Below, in pieces: positions 53,020 through 61,210 of a stretch of 64,000 bases of DNA. The position numbers were made by a program, and so were the translations under genes. The stretch spans positions 174,583 to 238,582 of the forward strand of contig DASXVX010000022.1 in assembly GCA_036504075.1 (NCBI GenBank). Reading direction: 5' to 3'. The notes beneath the pieces are model-generated. The model was not told the DNA's origin and made no database searches. It worked only from the letters and a program-made list of their open reading frames with translations. The first letter of the stretch is position 1, and each line of letters opens with the position of its first letter. Source of the stretch: DASXVX01 sp036504075. Lineage in GTDB: Bacteria; Bacillota; Sulfobacillia; Symbiobacteriales; Symbiobacteriaceae.

Positions 53020-54414
53020 CTACCCCTCCCGCTGCTTGTGCTCTTGCAAGCGCTGCCGCAGCAGGAAGAAGTCCCACGGGGTCCGCTCCAGGTGGACCCG
53101 CCGGGCCAGGAACAGCCGCCCGATTTGCCAGGCCAGCTTGTCCGGGTCGTGGCGCACGAGTCCCTGGTCGGTGTTCAGAAAGTCGGCCATGACCAGGTCC
53201 ACTCCGAGCCGGTGTGACTCCTTCACATCTACGGCCACCGGGTCGGCGAGCTTTTCCCGATATCTGGCGAGTAGCGTTTCACGAATAGGTGCGGTGTTTA
53301 CAAGACAGGTATTGATTATGCCGTAACCCGAGTGGTCGATCAGCGCTTTGATATGCTGTGAAACGGTGTAGTTATCCGTTTCGCCCGGTTCCGTCATGAT
53401 ATTGCAGACATAGACCTTGAGTCCTTCCGCCCGGCGGATTGCATCGGCCACCCCCGGCACCAGCAGGTTCGGGATGATGCTGGTGTACAGCGACCCCGGC
53501 CCCAGCACGATCACGTCGGCATCCGCAATGGCCTGCAGGGCGTCGGGAAGCGCCTGAACCTCATCCCGGCCGCCTGCTTCCTCGTCGTGGAGCACCCGCT
53601 CCAGGAAAACCCGGCGAATGGGCGAGCCGCCCTTGCCGATGAACGATTCACCCCGCACGGTTTCGCCGTTGGCCAGCTGCGCCCGCAGAATCACCTGGTC
53701 GAGCGTGGAGGGCATCACCCGGCCGCGCACGGCCAAAACCTGGCTGCAAGCCCGGATGGCGTCGTAGAAGTTGCCCGTGGTCTCGTTCATCGCCAGAATG
53801 AACAGGTTGCCGAACGGATGACCGGCCAGCCCGCTGCCCTGGCTGAAGCGGTACTGAAAGAGCCGCTCCATGAGTGGTTCCGTATCGGCCAGGGCCACCA
53901 GACAGTTGCGAATGTCGCCCGGCGGCAAAATGCCAAATTCGGTGCGCAGCCGGCCGGAAGAACCGCCGTCGTCGGCCACGGTGACCACCGCGGTCATATT
54001 CGACGTGTACTGCTTCATCCCCCGCAGGAGCGCCGGAAGGCCCGTGCCCCCACCGATGGCGACGAGCTTCGGCCCCCGGAGCAGGTGGCGCCGCTGGTAA
54101 TAGGTTTCGGCCACGGAGCTGCCCGCCGGGCCGACCAGCGTCTGGAGCACCGAACGGACCACCCGGGTCACGCCGAGCATGGCGAGAATACCGCCCAGCA
54201 CCAGCGCCAGCACGCCCGCCACCATCGGCCCCCGGAGGAACATGGCGGCGCTGTAGGAGATATGCTCAAACAACCAGGCGCCTATCAGGCCGTACAGGTT
54301 GACCCGGACCACGAGCGAAATGCCCAGCCCGATCAGAAAGACACCAAAAACGGAGACCGCCAGCCAGCGCTTCAGCCCAAGGCCAGGCATGAGCCACCGT
54401 GCATACTGCCTCAT
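53020..54414 (-). CDS. yvcK: YvcK/GlmR, gluconeogenesis and cell-wall regulator
   Basis: 464 residues. Two N-terminal TM helices (about 15-40 and 60-85) precede the YvcK/CofD-like domain, unlike the soluble Bacillus protein of about 320 residues. Domain hallmarks: GPKLVAIGGGTGLPALLRGMK (about 112-132), VADDGGSSGRLR, GDIRNCLVAL and VLGPGSLYTSIIPNLLV. In Bacillus it is a UDP-GlcNAc-binding protein that stimulates GlmS and is needed on gluconeogenic sources. Start overlaps the rapZ stop (ATGA). Confidence 0.94.
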   Translation of the reverse strand: MRQYARWLMPGLGLKRWLAVSVFGVFLIGLGISLVVRVNLYGLIGAWLFEHISYSAAMFLRGPMVAGVLALVLGGILAMLGVTRVVRSVLQTLVGPAGSSVAETYYQRRHLLRGPKLVAIGGGTGLPALLRGMKQYTSNMTAVVTVADDGGSSGRLRTEFGILPPGDIRNCLVALADTEPLMERLFQYRFSQGSGLAGHPFGNLFILAMNETTGNFYDAIRACSQVLAVRGRVMPSTLDQVILRAQLANGETVRGESFIGKGGSPIRRVFLERVLHDEEAGGRDEVQALPDALQAIADADVIVLGPGSLYTSIIPNLLVPGVADAIRRAEGLKVYVCNIMTEPGETDNYTVSQHIKALIDHSGYGIINTCLVNTAPIRETLLARYREKLADPVAVDVKESHRLGVDLVMADFLNTDQGLVRHDPDKLAWQIGRLFLARRVHLERTPWDFFLLRQRLQEHKQREG

Positions 54415-55373
54415 TCTGGCTTCTCCTCTTCTGCCGAATCCGCGGTTTCGCCCGCTTCGATGGCCTCAGCCGCCTCAACTATTTCGCGAGGCGACTCGTC
54501 CAGCAGTTCCTTTCCAACGTCCCGATGTTCGGCGGTGACGGAGTAGCCCCGGTCCCGCAGCCATTCCATGAGCTTGATGGCGATGCAGACCGACCGGTGC
54601 TGGCCGCCGGTACAGCCGATGGCGATGGTCAGCTGGCTCTTGCCTTCGGCGATGTAGAGGGGCAGTAAGAAGCCCACCAGCCCGGTCAGCCGCTTGAAGA
54701 ACTGCTGGGTCACCGACCACTTCATGACGTATTCCTGGACCACCCGGACTTCGCCGGTGAGCGGCTTCAGGTCCTGAACGTAGTGCGGGTTGGGCAGGAA
54801 GCGGACGTCGAAGACCAGATCGGCGTCCAGCACGATGCCGTGCTTGAAGCCGAAGGAGACCATGTTCACGTGCAGTCCGAGCCCCTCGTTCTCCTGGGAG
54901 AAGAAGTCGGCGAGGTCCCGTCGCAGCTCGGAAACCTTGCGGTTAGAGGTGTCGATGATTTTGCTGGCCCGGCCCCGGAGTTCCTGCATGAGCTTGCGCT
55001 CCTTGCGGATGCCCTCCAGGAGGCGCCCCTGATTGGCCAGCGGGTGGCGCCGGCGGGTCTCCTTGTAGCGTCGTACCAGCGTCTCGTCGGAGGCGTCCAT
55101 GAACAAAATCTGGTAGTTGAAGCCCTGCCGTTCGAGTTCATCGAGCGCCTGGACGATATGATCAAAGAACTGCCCGCCCCGGATGTCAATCCCGAGGGCG
55201 AGACGGTTCAGCTTGCCTTCCGTCTGAATGCACAGTTCGGCCATTTTGGGCATGAGTGCGGGCGGCAAATTGTCGACGCAGAAGAAGCCCAGGTCCTCGA
55301 GGTACTTGGTGGCCTGGCTTTTTCCGGCGCCGGACATACCGGTGACGATGACCAACCTCATGAGTTGATTCAA
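54411..55373 (-). CDS. rapZ: RapZ/YvcJ, nucleotide-binding regulatory protein
   Basis: 320 residues. Walker A GMSGAGKS (about 13-20), central helical part, and the C-terminal domain with IGCTGGQHRSVCIA (about 245-258), the signature of RapZ/YvcJ. In E. coli RapZ tunes glmS through small RNAs; in Bacillus YvcJ affects competence. The acidic C-terminal tail is an unusual extension. TTG start at 55373 has GAAGGGGG 8 nt before it; ATG 55361 is an alternative. The frame is open upstream through leader RNA but that part has non-coding features. Confidence 0.93.
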   Translation of the reverse strand: MNQLMRLVIVTGMSGAGKSQATKYLEDLGFFCVDNLPPALMPKMAELCIQTEGKLNRLALGIDIRGGQFFDHIVQALDELERQGFNYQILFMDASDETLVRRYKETRRRHPLANQGRLLEGIRKERKLMQELRGRASKIIDTSNRKVSELRRDLADFFSQENEGLGLHVNMVSFGFKHGIVLDADLVFDVRFLPNPHYVQDLKPLTGEVRVVQEYVMKWSVTQQFFKRLTGLVGFLLPLYIAEGKSQLTIAIGCTGGQHRSVCIAIKLMEWLRDRGYSVTAEHRDVGKELLDESPREIVEAAEAIEAGETADSAEEEKPE

Positions 55374-55449
55374 CGCTGTCACCCCCTTCTTCCTCAGCTT
55401 CGCTTTTCCCTTATAGTTCTCCTCTACTCTAGAGGGGGGTAGATCCTCC

Positions 55450-55625
55450 GCCCCGCACGGGGACCTACTCGTCGCTGCGGGGCGCTTACCTTGGTAATGG
55501 TTCTCGCCTTCGTGGGCTTCCTTGCTCACTGGTAGGCGAAGTATGTCGTCGTCGCAAGGCGCGCCACTTCGGCTGCGAACCTTTCAACTGCCGCCCCTAT
55601 GCTCCTCGTGGCCCCGTGCGGGGCG
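55450..55625 (-). ncRNA. Candidate structured RNA upstream of rapZ
   Basis: Perfect 14-nt inverted copies, cgccccgcacgggg at 55450-55463 and ccccgtgcggggcg at 55612-55625, can close a helix around a 148-nt interior with further hairpins (gccccgc/gcggggc; a cttcgcc...ggcgag stem). Not coding by appearance. It lies about 80 nt before the rapZ start, after a terminator at 55777. No known riboswitch, 6S, SRP or tmRNA consensus was recognised. Strand inferred from the downstream gene. Confidence 0.45.
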
Positions 55626-55776
55626 GGTCCCCCCTTACCGGGTTTAGACTTTAGCTTGTTGGGCGGGGGTGGCAGCTAGTTTCCTTTTTCGCGGGGACGG
55701 GTGGGGTGTGCGCGTGAGCCTGCGCTTTCCTTTTTTCATGGTTCCCCGGACAGGCTCTTCCAACGCGCTTAGAAAA

Positions 55777-55810
55777 CACCAGAAGCGCCTCCCGCAAGGC
55801 GCTTCTGGTG
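55777..55810 (-). terminator. Terminator of the PHP-domain gene
   Basis: Perfect 14-bp stem (caccagaagcgcct / aggcgcttctggtg) with a 6-nt loop; on the minus strand it is followed by TTTTC. It lies about 170 bp after the PHP gene and separates it from the rapZ leader. The gap 55374-55982 otherwise shows no gene. Confidence 0.85.
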
Positions 55811-55982
55811 CTCACATGGGGTATGGGGTGTTCCACGAAACTTGGGGGGTAGGGGTTACAGTCATATCGTACCCGGAACGCCGCTGCGGCGCATCGTGCG
55901 GGAAACCGATTTTGGCATCCCTCCGGGAGACTAGTTTGATACTCCTCCGTGCGACGGAGGGCTCCGTCTGATGCACCTTCCC

Positions 55983-56843
55983 CTAATGCACCTTCCCCTG
56001 TGTGGACCAGTCGGTCCAGTAGCTCTTGTCCCGAGTCCCCCTGGGTTCGCCTGTCTGCTCCTCATCGGCAATGAGGCCGGGCTGCTCGGCCCAGTCGGCC
56101 CAGAACGACGGCCCGCGCCCTTTCTTCCGCTCCAGCCAGGCAAAGAGCCGGCCCATTTCGCTGTTCAGGATTTGCTCGGGTTTCAGTCCGGCGGCCCTGG
56201 CGATCGCGATGCCCCTGGGGACCAACCCGACATCTTTCGGGTGATGGGCGTCGGAGTTGATGAGGAACTTGACCCCCTCCCGGGCCGCCACCCGGCAGTG
56301 CTCGATGGTCATGACCGGGTGGCGGGCGCCGATCTCCAGGGCCGTCTCGCTGGCCGCGCAGGCCCGCGCCAGTTCCTTGATTTCGCTCGCCGACTGGCAG
56401 CCCGGGTTGGTGATCACGTCGATTTCGTTCCGGTGGACCGCCTCGGCCAGGGCCGTTGTGCGGCGAATGCGGTGGCGCCGGCCCAAGGTGTGATGCAGGT
56501 GGGTGGCCCACTGCAGCGGCCCATCGGCAAAGCCGGCCAGCACCAGTTCGAACTGACCCCGGATTTCCGCCGGGAGGCTCAGTTCGCCTCGGGGCGATAC
56601 CACCCGACATTCCACCGCCGAAAACACCCGCAGCCCCTCCGAGCGCCGGCCGACCTCAGCGATTTCAGCCAGGAGTCGGTCGGCCTCGCTCGGGCTCATG
56701 CCCAGCCACTGGGCGCTGCCGGGGCTCCGGCCGGTGATGGCGACGGCGCCCAGCCCTCTGGACATGGCCACCGTCACGTAGTCCAGCACCGCGGCCCTGC
56801 CCCGAATGCCCGTGTGGCAATGCAGGTCGGCGATGATCTTCAT
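55983..56843 (-). CDS. PHP-domain metal-dependent phosphoesterase
   Basis: 286 residues. PHP (polymerase and histidinol phosphatase) fold with metal-binding residues: DLHCHTG at the N-terminus (6-12), Glu in SAVECRVVSP, THLHHTLG, and INSDAHHPKDVG near residue 230. Resembles YcdX-like or phosphohydrolase members. The C-terminal 50 residues (GRGPSFWADWAEQPGLIADEEQTGE) are Trp/acidic rich and extra. Start at MKIIADLH with GGGAGGGGCGGGGG before it; a longer frame upstream overlaps the divergent transporter gene. Confidence 0.9.
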   Translation of the reverse strand: MKIIADLHCHTGIRGRAAVLDYVTVAMSRGLGAVAITGRSPGSAQWLGMSPSEADRLLAEIAEVGRRSEGLRVFSAVECRVVSPRGELSLPAEIRGQFELVLAGFADGPLQWATHLHHTLGRRHRIRRTTALAEAVHRNEIDVITNPGCQSASEIKELARACAASETALEIGARHPVMTIEHCRVAAREGVKFLINSDAHHPKDVGLVPRGIAIARAAGLKPEQILNSEMGRLFAWLERKKGRGPSFWADWAEQPGLIADEEQTGEPRGTRDKSYWTDWSTQGKVH

Positions 56844-56978
56844 CCCCCGCCCCTCCCCTTTTGACCTTTTTTTGGTTCCGCGCGCCTCCAGCGGCAGGAT
56901 TTTCTTCTCCTGTGGGAAAATTCTCCTCCAAGTCCTTTCCTGATTCAAAACACTTCGATCAAGCCAGGGAGAGAGTAC

Positions 56979-57872
56979 ATGCGCCTGCTGGGAGCCCTCT
57001 ACCTGACCACCGCCGCCGCCATCTGGGGTGGCGTCTATGTGGTCAGCAAGTTCGTGCTGGATTACGTGCCGCCGCTGACGCTCCTGACCGTGCGCCTGCT
57101 CATCGCCGGCGTGATTCTCGGCGCCATTACCGTGTATCAACGCCAGTGGCGGGCCGAGCGCCGCCACCAACCGCTGCTCTGGTCCCTGGGGTTAATCGGG
57201 TTCACAGCGTCCCTGGCCCTGCAGTTCTTCGGCACCAAGCTCTCCAGCGCGCACAACGGCGGGCTGATCACATCCGCTTCGCCGGCGTTCATCGTCCTGT
57301 TTGCGGTCTGGGTGCTCAAGGAGCGGCAATCGTGGGTCCAGTGGGTTGCCCTGGGCCTGGCGACCGTGGGTGTTCTGGCGGTAGTTGGGCCGGAAACGCA
57401 GAGCGCTGCCGCAGGCTCGACCGTGTGGCTCGGAAACCTGTGCCTCATTGGGGCGTCGGTGACCTGGGGGCTGTATACCGTGTTGAGCAAACTGGCCTGC
57501 CGTTACTATTCCAGTCTCACGGTTACGACTTACGCGACGCTCACCGGCCTGGTCTTTACGACCCCGCTGGCGCTGGCTACAGAGCGGCATGCCGTCGTCT
57601 GGAGCAGCCTGCCGGCCTCCGTCTGGTGGGGGATTGCCTACGTAGGCATCATCTCCACGGCGGTGGCTTTCTACCTCTGGGTGCGGGGGTTTGCGTTGAT
57701 CGACGCCGGCACCGGCTCGCTCTTCTTCTTCGCCCAGCCGCTCGTGGCGGCGGTGCTGGGGGCGCTGGTGCTGGGCGAAACGCTGCGCTGGTACTTCTTC
57801 CTGGGCGCCGGGTTCATTTTCGCCGGACTTGTCGTATCGGCCCTGGGCGCCCGCTCCGACGGGAGTCCGTGA
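56979..57872 (+). CDS. EamA-family (DMT) transporter
   Basis: 297 residues with ten predicted TM helices, two EamA repeats (about 5-135 and 150-290). RhaT/YdcZ-like drug/metabolite transporters export metabolites or amino acids; substrate unknown. Opening helix LYLTTAAAIWGGVYVVSKFVLDYVPPLTL, AFYLWVRGFALIDAGTGSLFFFAQPLVAAVLGALVLGE as the second repeat end. AGGGAGAG precedes the ATG. Divergent from the PHP gene. Confidence 0.93.
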   Translation: MRLLGALYLTTAAAIWGGVYVVSKFVLDYVPPLTLLTVRLLIAGVILGAITVYQRQWRAERRHQPLLWSLGLIGFTASLALQFFGTKLSSAHNGGLITSASPAFIVLFAVWVLKERQSWVQWVALGLATVGVLAVVGPETQSAAAGSTVWLGNLCLIGASVTWGLYTVLSKLACRYYSSLTVTTYATLTGLVFTTPLALATERHAVVWSSLPASVWWGIAYVGIISTAVAFYLWVRGFALIDAGTGSLFFFAQPLVAAVLGALVLGETLRWYFFLGAGFIFAGLVVSALGARSDGSP

Positions 57873-57923
57873 CCCTCGGAGGGAGGGATCGCCATAGACG
57901 CTCGACCGACCCGCGACCGTGAT

Positions 57924-58226
57924 TTGCGCACGTTGAGCACTGTGGACCTGCTCTCTCTCATTCAACAGGATATCCGCGAACTGGACCATGTCATCCGCCT
58001 GAAGCGGAAGCACGAGGTGGAGCGCAAGCCTGCCAAACCGAAAGCGGCCCGGGCTGCTTTGCCGCCGGAGCCGCTGGCGGAAGAAGCCGAAGAGTTGGAA
58101 CCGCTGCCGCTGTTCCGGGTTATCTGCTGCGACCACGCCATGGGCGACTTCCCGGCGACGGCCAAGGTGCGCTGCCCGTTCTGTGCTACCTGGCACAAGG
58201 CCGGCGCTTTCCCCCGGGCAAATTAA
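57924..58226 (+). CDS. Small protein with putative C-terminal zinc-binding Cys cluster
   Basis: About 100 residues from TTG 57924. Helical N-terminus (LLSLIQQDIRELDHVIRLKRKHEVE), a Pro/Ala-rich linker, then VICCDHAMGDFPATAKVRCPFCATWHKAG, with Cys and His spaced like a zinc ribbon. A strong GGAGGGAGGG lies near 57878-57887, too far from TTG; an in-frame ATA at 57894 (MDARPTRDRD if used) or ATC 57888 fits the spacing better, so the start may be non-canonical. Not recognised. 50 bp after the transporter. Confidence 0.7.
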   Translation: MRTLSTVDLLSLIQQDIRELDHVIRLKRKHEVERKPAKPKAARAALPPEPLAEEAEELEPLPLFRVICCDHAMGDFPATAKVRCPFCATWHKAGAFPRAN

Positions 58227-58227
58227 G

Positions 58228-58260
58228 CGCCCGGACCCTTGATTGGGTCCGGGCGTTTTT
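58228..58260. terminator. Bidirectional terminator between small Cys protein and glucokinase gene
   Basis: 11-bp stem cgcccggaccc/gggtccgggcg with 6-nt loop and T5 on the plus strand; it lies in the gap of two convergent genes. Confidence 0.92.
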
Positions 58261-58272
58261 GGTTGCGCCTGA

Positions 58273-59235
58273 TTACCGCCAGGCCAGCGATGCCGCACCG
58301 ATGAGACCGCCGTCGTTGCCGAGGGCCGCCCGGACAATGCGGACCACGCCGCCCGGGCCGGGCATGGTCTTCTCCCGCACGACCTGGCGGCAGGGCTCCA
58401 GCAGGAAATCGCCGGCGTGAGAGGCGCCACCGCCGACGACGATCAGTTCGGGGTTCAGGGCGGTGACCAGGCCGGCCAGCACCCGGCCCAGGTGCCGCCC
58501 GGCCTCAGCCAAGATTTCCCTGGCCGGCTCGTCGCCCGCGCGGGCCGCCGTGATCACCAGCCGGGCATCCACCCGGCCTTCTTGTGCCGTGGCCATCCGG
58601 GCCAGCGCCGGGGACCAGCCGGAATCGATCGCCGTGCGGGCCGCCGCCGCGATGGCCGTCGCCGAGGCGACCGTCTCCAGGCAGCCGTGCTGGCCGCAGT
58701 TGCAGTGCGGGCCGTTCTCCACGGCGGGTATGTGGCCGAACTCGCCGGCCCAGCCGGAGAAACCGCCGTATATCTTGCCGTTCAGAATCAGGCCGCCGCC
58801 CACGCCGGTGCCCAGGGTCACCATGAAGGCATGGTCGCTGCCCTTGGCTGCACCGCACCACTGCTCGCCCAGGGCGGCACAGTTGGCGTCGTTGTCCAGC
58901 AGCACCCGCAGGCCCAGTTCGGCCTTGAGCAGCGACGCCACCGGCACTTCGTGCCAGAAAAGATTGACCGCGTTTACGACGACGCCGTCCCGCGGATTGC
59001 AGATGCCGGGCGCACCGATGCCCGCCCCAGCTATTTCAGACGAGGCGATCCCGGCGTTCGCCATGGCGTCCCGAGCGGCAAGGGCCAGGTTAGCCACCAC
59101 GCCGCCCACGCCTTTTTCGACCTCTGTGGCCCGTTCACCGCGACCGATGATCCTGCCGTCGTGCGTGACCACACCGGCCTTGATCGCGGTCCCGCCCAGG
59201 TCAATCCCCAGGGCGGGGCGTTGCGCCCCTGACAT
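58273..59235 (-). CDS. glcK: ROK-family glucokinase
   Basis: Phosphorylates glucose with ATP. 320 residues. N-terminal phosphate loop GIDLGGTAIKAGVV (about 10-23), catalytic Asp in LLDNDANCAALGE, GTGVGGGLILNGKIYGG, and the ROK zinc motif CNCGQHGCLE (about 187-196) behind a GHIPAVENG segment. No HTH, so an enzyme rather than a ROK repressor. Other N-acetyl sugars are possible substrates. Start directly at the methionine before SGAQRPALGIDLGG. Confidence 0.93.
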   Translation of the reverse strand: MSGAQRPALGIDLGGTAIKAGVVTHDGRIIGRGERATEVEKGVGGVVANLALAARDAMANAGIASSEIAGAGIGAPGICNPRDGVVVNAVNLFWHEVPVASLLKAELGLRVLLDNDANCAALGEQWCGAAKGSDHAFMVTLGTGVGGGLILNGKIYGGFSGWAGEFGHIPAVENGPHCNCGQHGCLETVASATAIAAAARTAIDSGWSPALARMATAQEGRVDARLVITAARAGDEPAREILAEAGRHLGRVLAGLVTALNPELIVVGGGASHAGDFLLEPCRQVVREKTMPGPGGVVRIVRAALGNDGGLIGAASLAWR

Positions 59236-59304
59236 GGACCCACCTCCTACAGATGTCTATACCACCCCTCATTATGGCACAACACCCACTTCGGCGAATA
59301 GTAG

Positions 59305-59329
59305 AGGCGGGCCAAATTTCGGCCCGCCT
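59305..59329 (-). terminator. Terminator of the sigma-factor operon
   Basis: 9-bp perfect stem aggcgggcc/ggcccgcct with a 7-nt loop, 17 bp past the zinc-finger membrane gene. U-run weak. Confidence 0.6.
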
Positions 59330-59345
59330 GAAGCAGCACTTTTGT

Positions 59346-59975
59346 CTAGGAGTCCTTGAAGTTCTTCCCCAGGAGCCAGAGGCCGCCGCCGATGGCGAGG
59401 ACCCCGAGCACCGCCCCGTTAATGACGTTGACCATGTGGTAGTACTGGGCGCTGTTGCCGAACATCATGGCCAGCACGTCGTCCATGAGAATGCGGTACA
59501 TCGCCAGTACACCCAGGGCCACAAGGCCGTAGCCGATGTACCGGGAACTGAACTCCAGCCGCCAGGTCTTCACATCGACGAAGCCCCTGTCCTCCGCTTC
59601 CAGGCCCTGCTGAATCCGCAGGTGCGCCTCCCGTGCATCAAAGATGCTGAAGAAGACCAGGCCGGCGATGAACAACCCCCCGAAGGTGTCAATCCGCAGC
59701 AGATTCATGAGCGTTATTGTGCCGAAGAAGAAAACCAGCAGTTGAACGCCCCGGTTAAAGAGGCCCAGGTACATGTGGCCGAGGCCGGGGCAGAAGGAAA
59801 GCAGGAACCGGAGGCCGCCGTTGAGATCACGCCGGGGCTTGTGCATCTGGGCGCTCACGCAGGTCTTGCAGTGGACCTGGCCGTTCAGGTTGACGAGACA
59901 CTCTTCGCAGACCGGGCGCCCGCAGCTACTGCATACGCCCTGAACTTCGCGATCGTTGTGGTAAGCACAGTTCAT
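59346..59975 (-). CDS. B-box-type zinc-finger membrane protein
   Basis: 209 residues. N-terminal zinc finger with Cys/His ligands (CAYHNDREVQGVCSSCGRPVC, then CEECLVN and CKTCVS, about 3-40), then about four TM helices from 55 to 200 (FLLSFCPGLGHMYLGLFNRGVQ resembles the TM2-type segment). Third gene of a sigma/anti-sigma operon, 17 bp after the anti-sigma gene, so probably part of the same signalling unit. Function unknown. Confidence 0.85.
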   Translation of the reverse strand: MNCAYHNDREVQGVCSSCGRPVCEECLVNLNGQVHCKTCVSAQMHKPRRDLNGGLRFLLSFCPGLGHMYLGLFNRGVQLLVFFFGTITLMNLLRIDTFGGLFIAGLVFFSIFDAREAHLRIQQGLEAEDRGFVDVKTWRLEFSSRYIGYGLVALGVLAMYRILMDDVLAMMFGNSAQYYHMVNVINGAVLGVLAIGGGLWLLGKNFKDS

Positions 59976-59992
59976 TTTTCAGTAATCCTCCC

Positions 59993-60508
59993 TTAAGCAA
60001 TATGCAAAAAGATCATAAACCCATGCCAATACGCAGCCAGGTGGAGCAATACCCCGCCGAAGTTCGCCGAAATGGCGTCCCCGTATGCCTGGGCCTGAGC
60101 TGACCAGACCGTAATCCGGTCGGTCGCCTGATTCCAAAGGAACAGCATGTTGCCCGCCGAGGCCAGGACCGCCGTGGCGCCCATGGCATAAGCGACGCTG
60201 GCATACTGACGGCTGGACCATTTGCGCCTGAGCCAGGGGAGGACCAGGTTGAATCCGGCGGGCTTTTCGGCCTGGACCCGGGCCATCAGGACCTTGGTAA
60301 AGTCAGCCGGCAACGGTGACGGCTCGTTCAGAACCAGGTCCTTGAGCTTGGGATCGTCAAGATCCACAATCAAGTTCTGCAACACCATCAACTCCTGCCA
60401 GCAACCGTCGCACTCATGGACGTGACCCTCCACGGTGCGAAGCTGATCATCCGTGAGCGCCTGATCCAAGTACGCGTCCAGCAGTAAGCGGACTTCGTTG
60501 CATTCCAT
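59993..60508 (-). CDS. Zinc-binding anti-sigma factor (zf-HC2)
   Basis: About 171 residues. N-terminal anti-sigma domain with HVHECDGCW (HxxxCxxC, about 28-36), the ZAS motif; a TM segment around 105-125 and another hydrophobic stretch near the C-terminus. Expected to hold the sigma factor at the membrane. Start at MECNEV has AAGGGGG 8 nt before it; a GTG 9 bp earlier is too close to the site. The start lies inside the sigma gene (62-bp overlap). Confidence 0.9.
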   Translation of the reverse strand: MECNEVRLLLDAYLDQALTDDQLRTVEGHVHECDGCWQELMVLQNLIVDLDDPKLKDLVLNEPSPLPADFTKVLMARVQAEKPAGFNLVLPWLRRKWSSRQYASVAYAMGATAVLASAGNMLFLWNQATDRITVWSAQAQAYGDAISANFGGVLLHLAAYWHGFMIFLHIA

Positions 60509-61088
60509 CGCCGTCACCCCCTTCCGTGCCGGTCAACGCTTTCTTGAGGAGTCCGCGGGCTCGGTATAGTCTCGTCTCGACGGTCCGGACCGGTGCATCG
60601 AGCCGCTGTGCGATCTGTTGGTAGCTCAAGTGGTGAAAATGGTGGAGCATGATGACTTCCCGGTAGTCGAGGGGCAATTCCTGAATGGCCGCTTGCAGTT
60701 GTTTCCGCCGCTCGGTGCGCAGGCTCTCCTCCTCGGGGCCTTCGTCTGGGCTGACCAGCTCCAGCCGGGGTCGTTCCTCGTGGTCAGGTGAAGGTTCCAG
60801 CGGAACTTGCAGGGGTCGGCGTTTTCGAGCTCGAAGCCAGTCGAAGGATAAATTCAGGGTCAGCCGGTGCAGCCAGGTGGTGAAGGCGGCATCGCCGCGA
60901 TAGCCGGAGAGCGACCGGTAGACCTTGAGAAAAACCTCCTGGGTGAGATCCTGGGCGTCTTCTTCGTCGCCCACCACCTGATAGAGAGTGCGGTAAACAC
61001 GCCCCTTGTGGCGCTCCACAAGTGTCGTAAACGCTTCCATATTCCCTTGTTGCGCCTCGAAAGCCAGGGTTTCGTCCCGTACAGGCAT
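60447..61088 (-). CDS. ECF-type RNA polymerase sigma factor
   Basis: About 213 residues. Region 2 (FTTLVERHKGRVYRTLYQVVGDEEDAQDLTQEVFLKVYRSL, ending FTTWLHRLTLNLSFDWLRARKRR) and region 4 (LPLDYREVIMLHHFHHLSYQQIAQRLDAPVRTVETRLYRARGLLKK). A 26-residue C-terminal extension (GDGDGMQRSPLTAG...) overlaps the anti-sigma start, which supports coupled expression. Start taken at MPVRDETL with GAGAGG upstream; TTG 12 bp earlier is adjacent to that site. Confidence 0.92.
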   Translation of the reverse strand: MPVRDETLAFEAQQGNMEAFTTLVERHKGRVYRTLYQVVGDEEDAQDLTQEVFLKVYRSLSGYRGDAAFTTWLHRLTLNLSFDWLRARKRRPLQVPLEPSPDHEERPRLELVSPDEGPEEESLRTERRKQLQAAIQELPLDYREVIMLHHFHHLSYQQIAQRLDAPVRTVETRLYRARGLLKKALTGTEGGDGDGMQRSPLTAGRVLGSGAHG

Positions 61089-61210
61089 CGATTGCAGCAA
61101 CCTCTCAGGTGGCGTTCTGTGGGGTTAGACGGTGGGCTTGCAGGAATCCCTTCATCCGAAATGCAAATTTCACGAGCGAGTTTTCGATTTCCTCCTGGGA
61201 GGTTGTAGGC

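Noticed and set aside
55374..55529. N-terminal extension of rapZ (about 52 codons)
   Set aside because: Overlaps the palindromic leader, no family similarity, and a TTG with a good ribosome site gives a normal RapZ length.
55450..55625. Known structured RNA (SRP, tmRNA, 6S, RNase P, c-di-AMP riboswitch)
   Set aside because: None of the conserved sequence blocks of these RNAs could be found by eye; left as an unnamed candidate.
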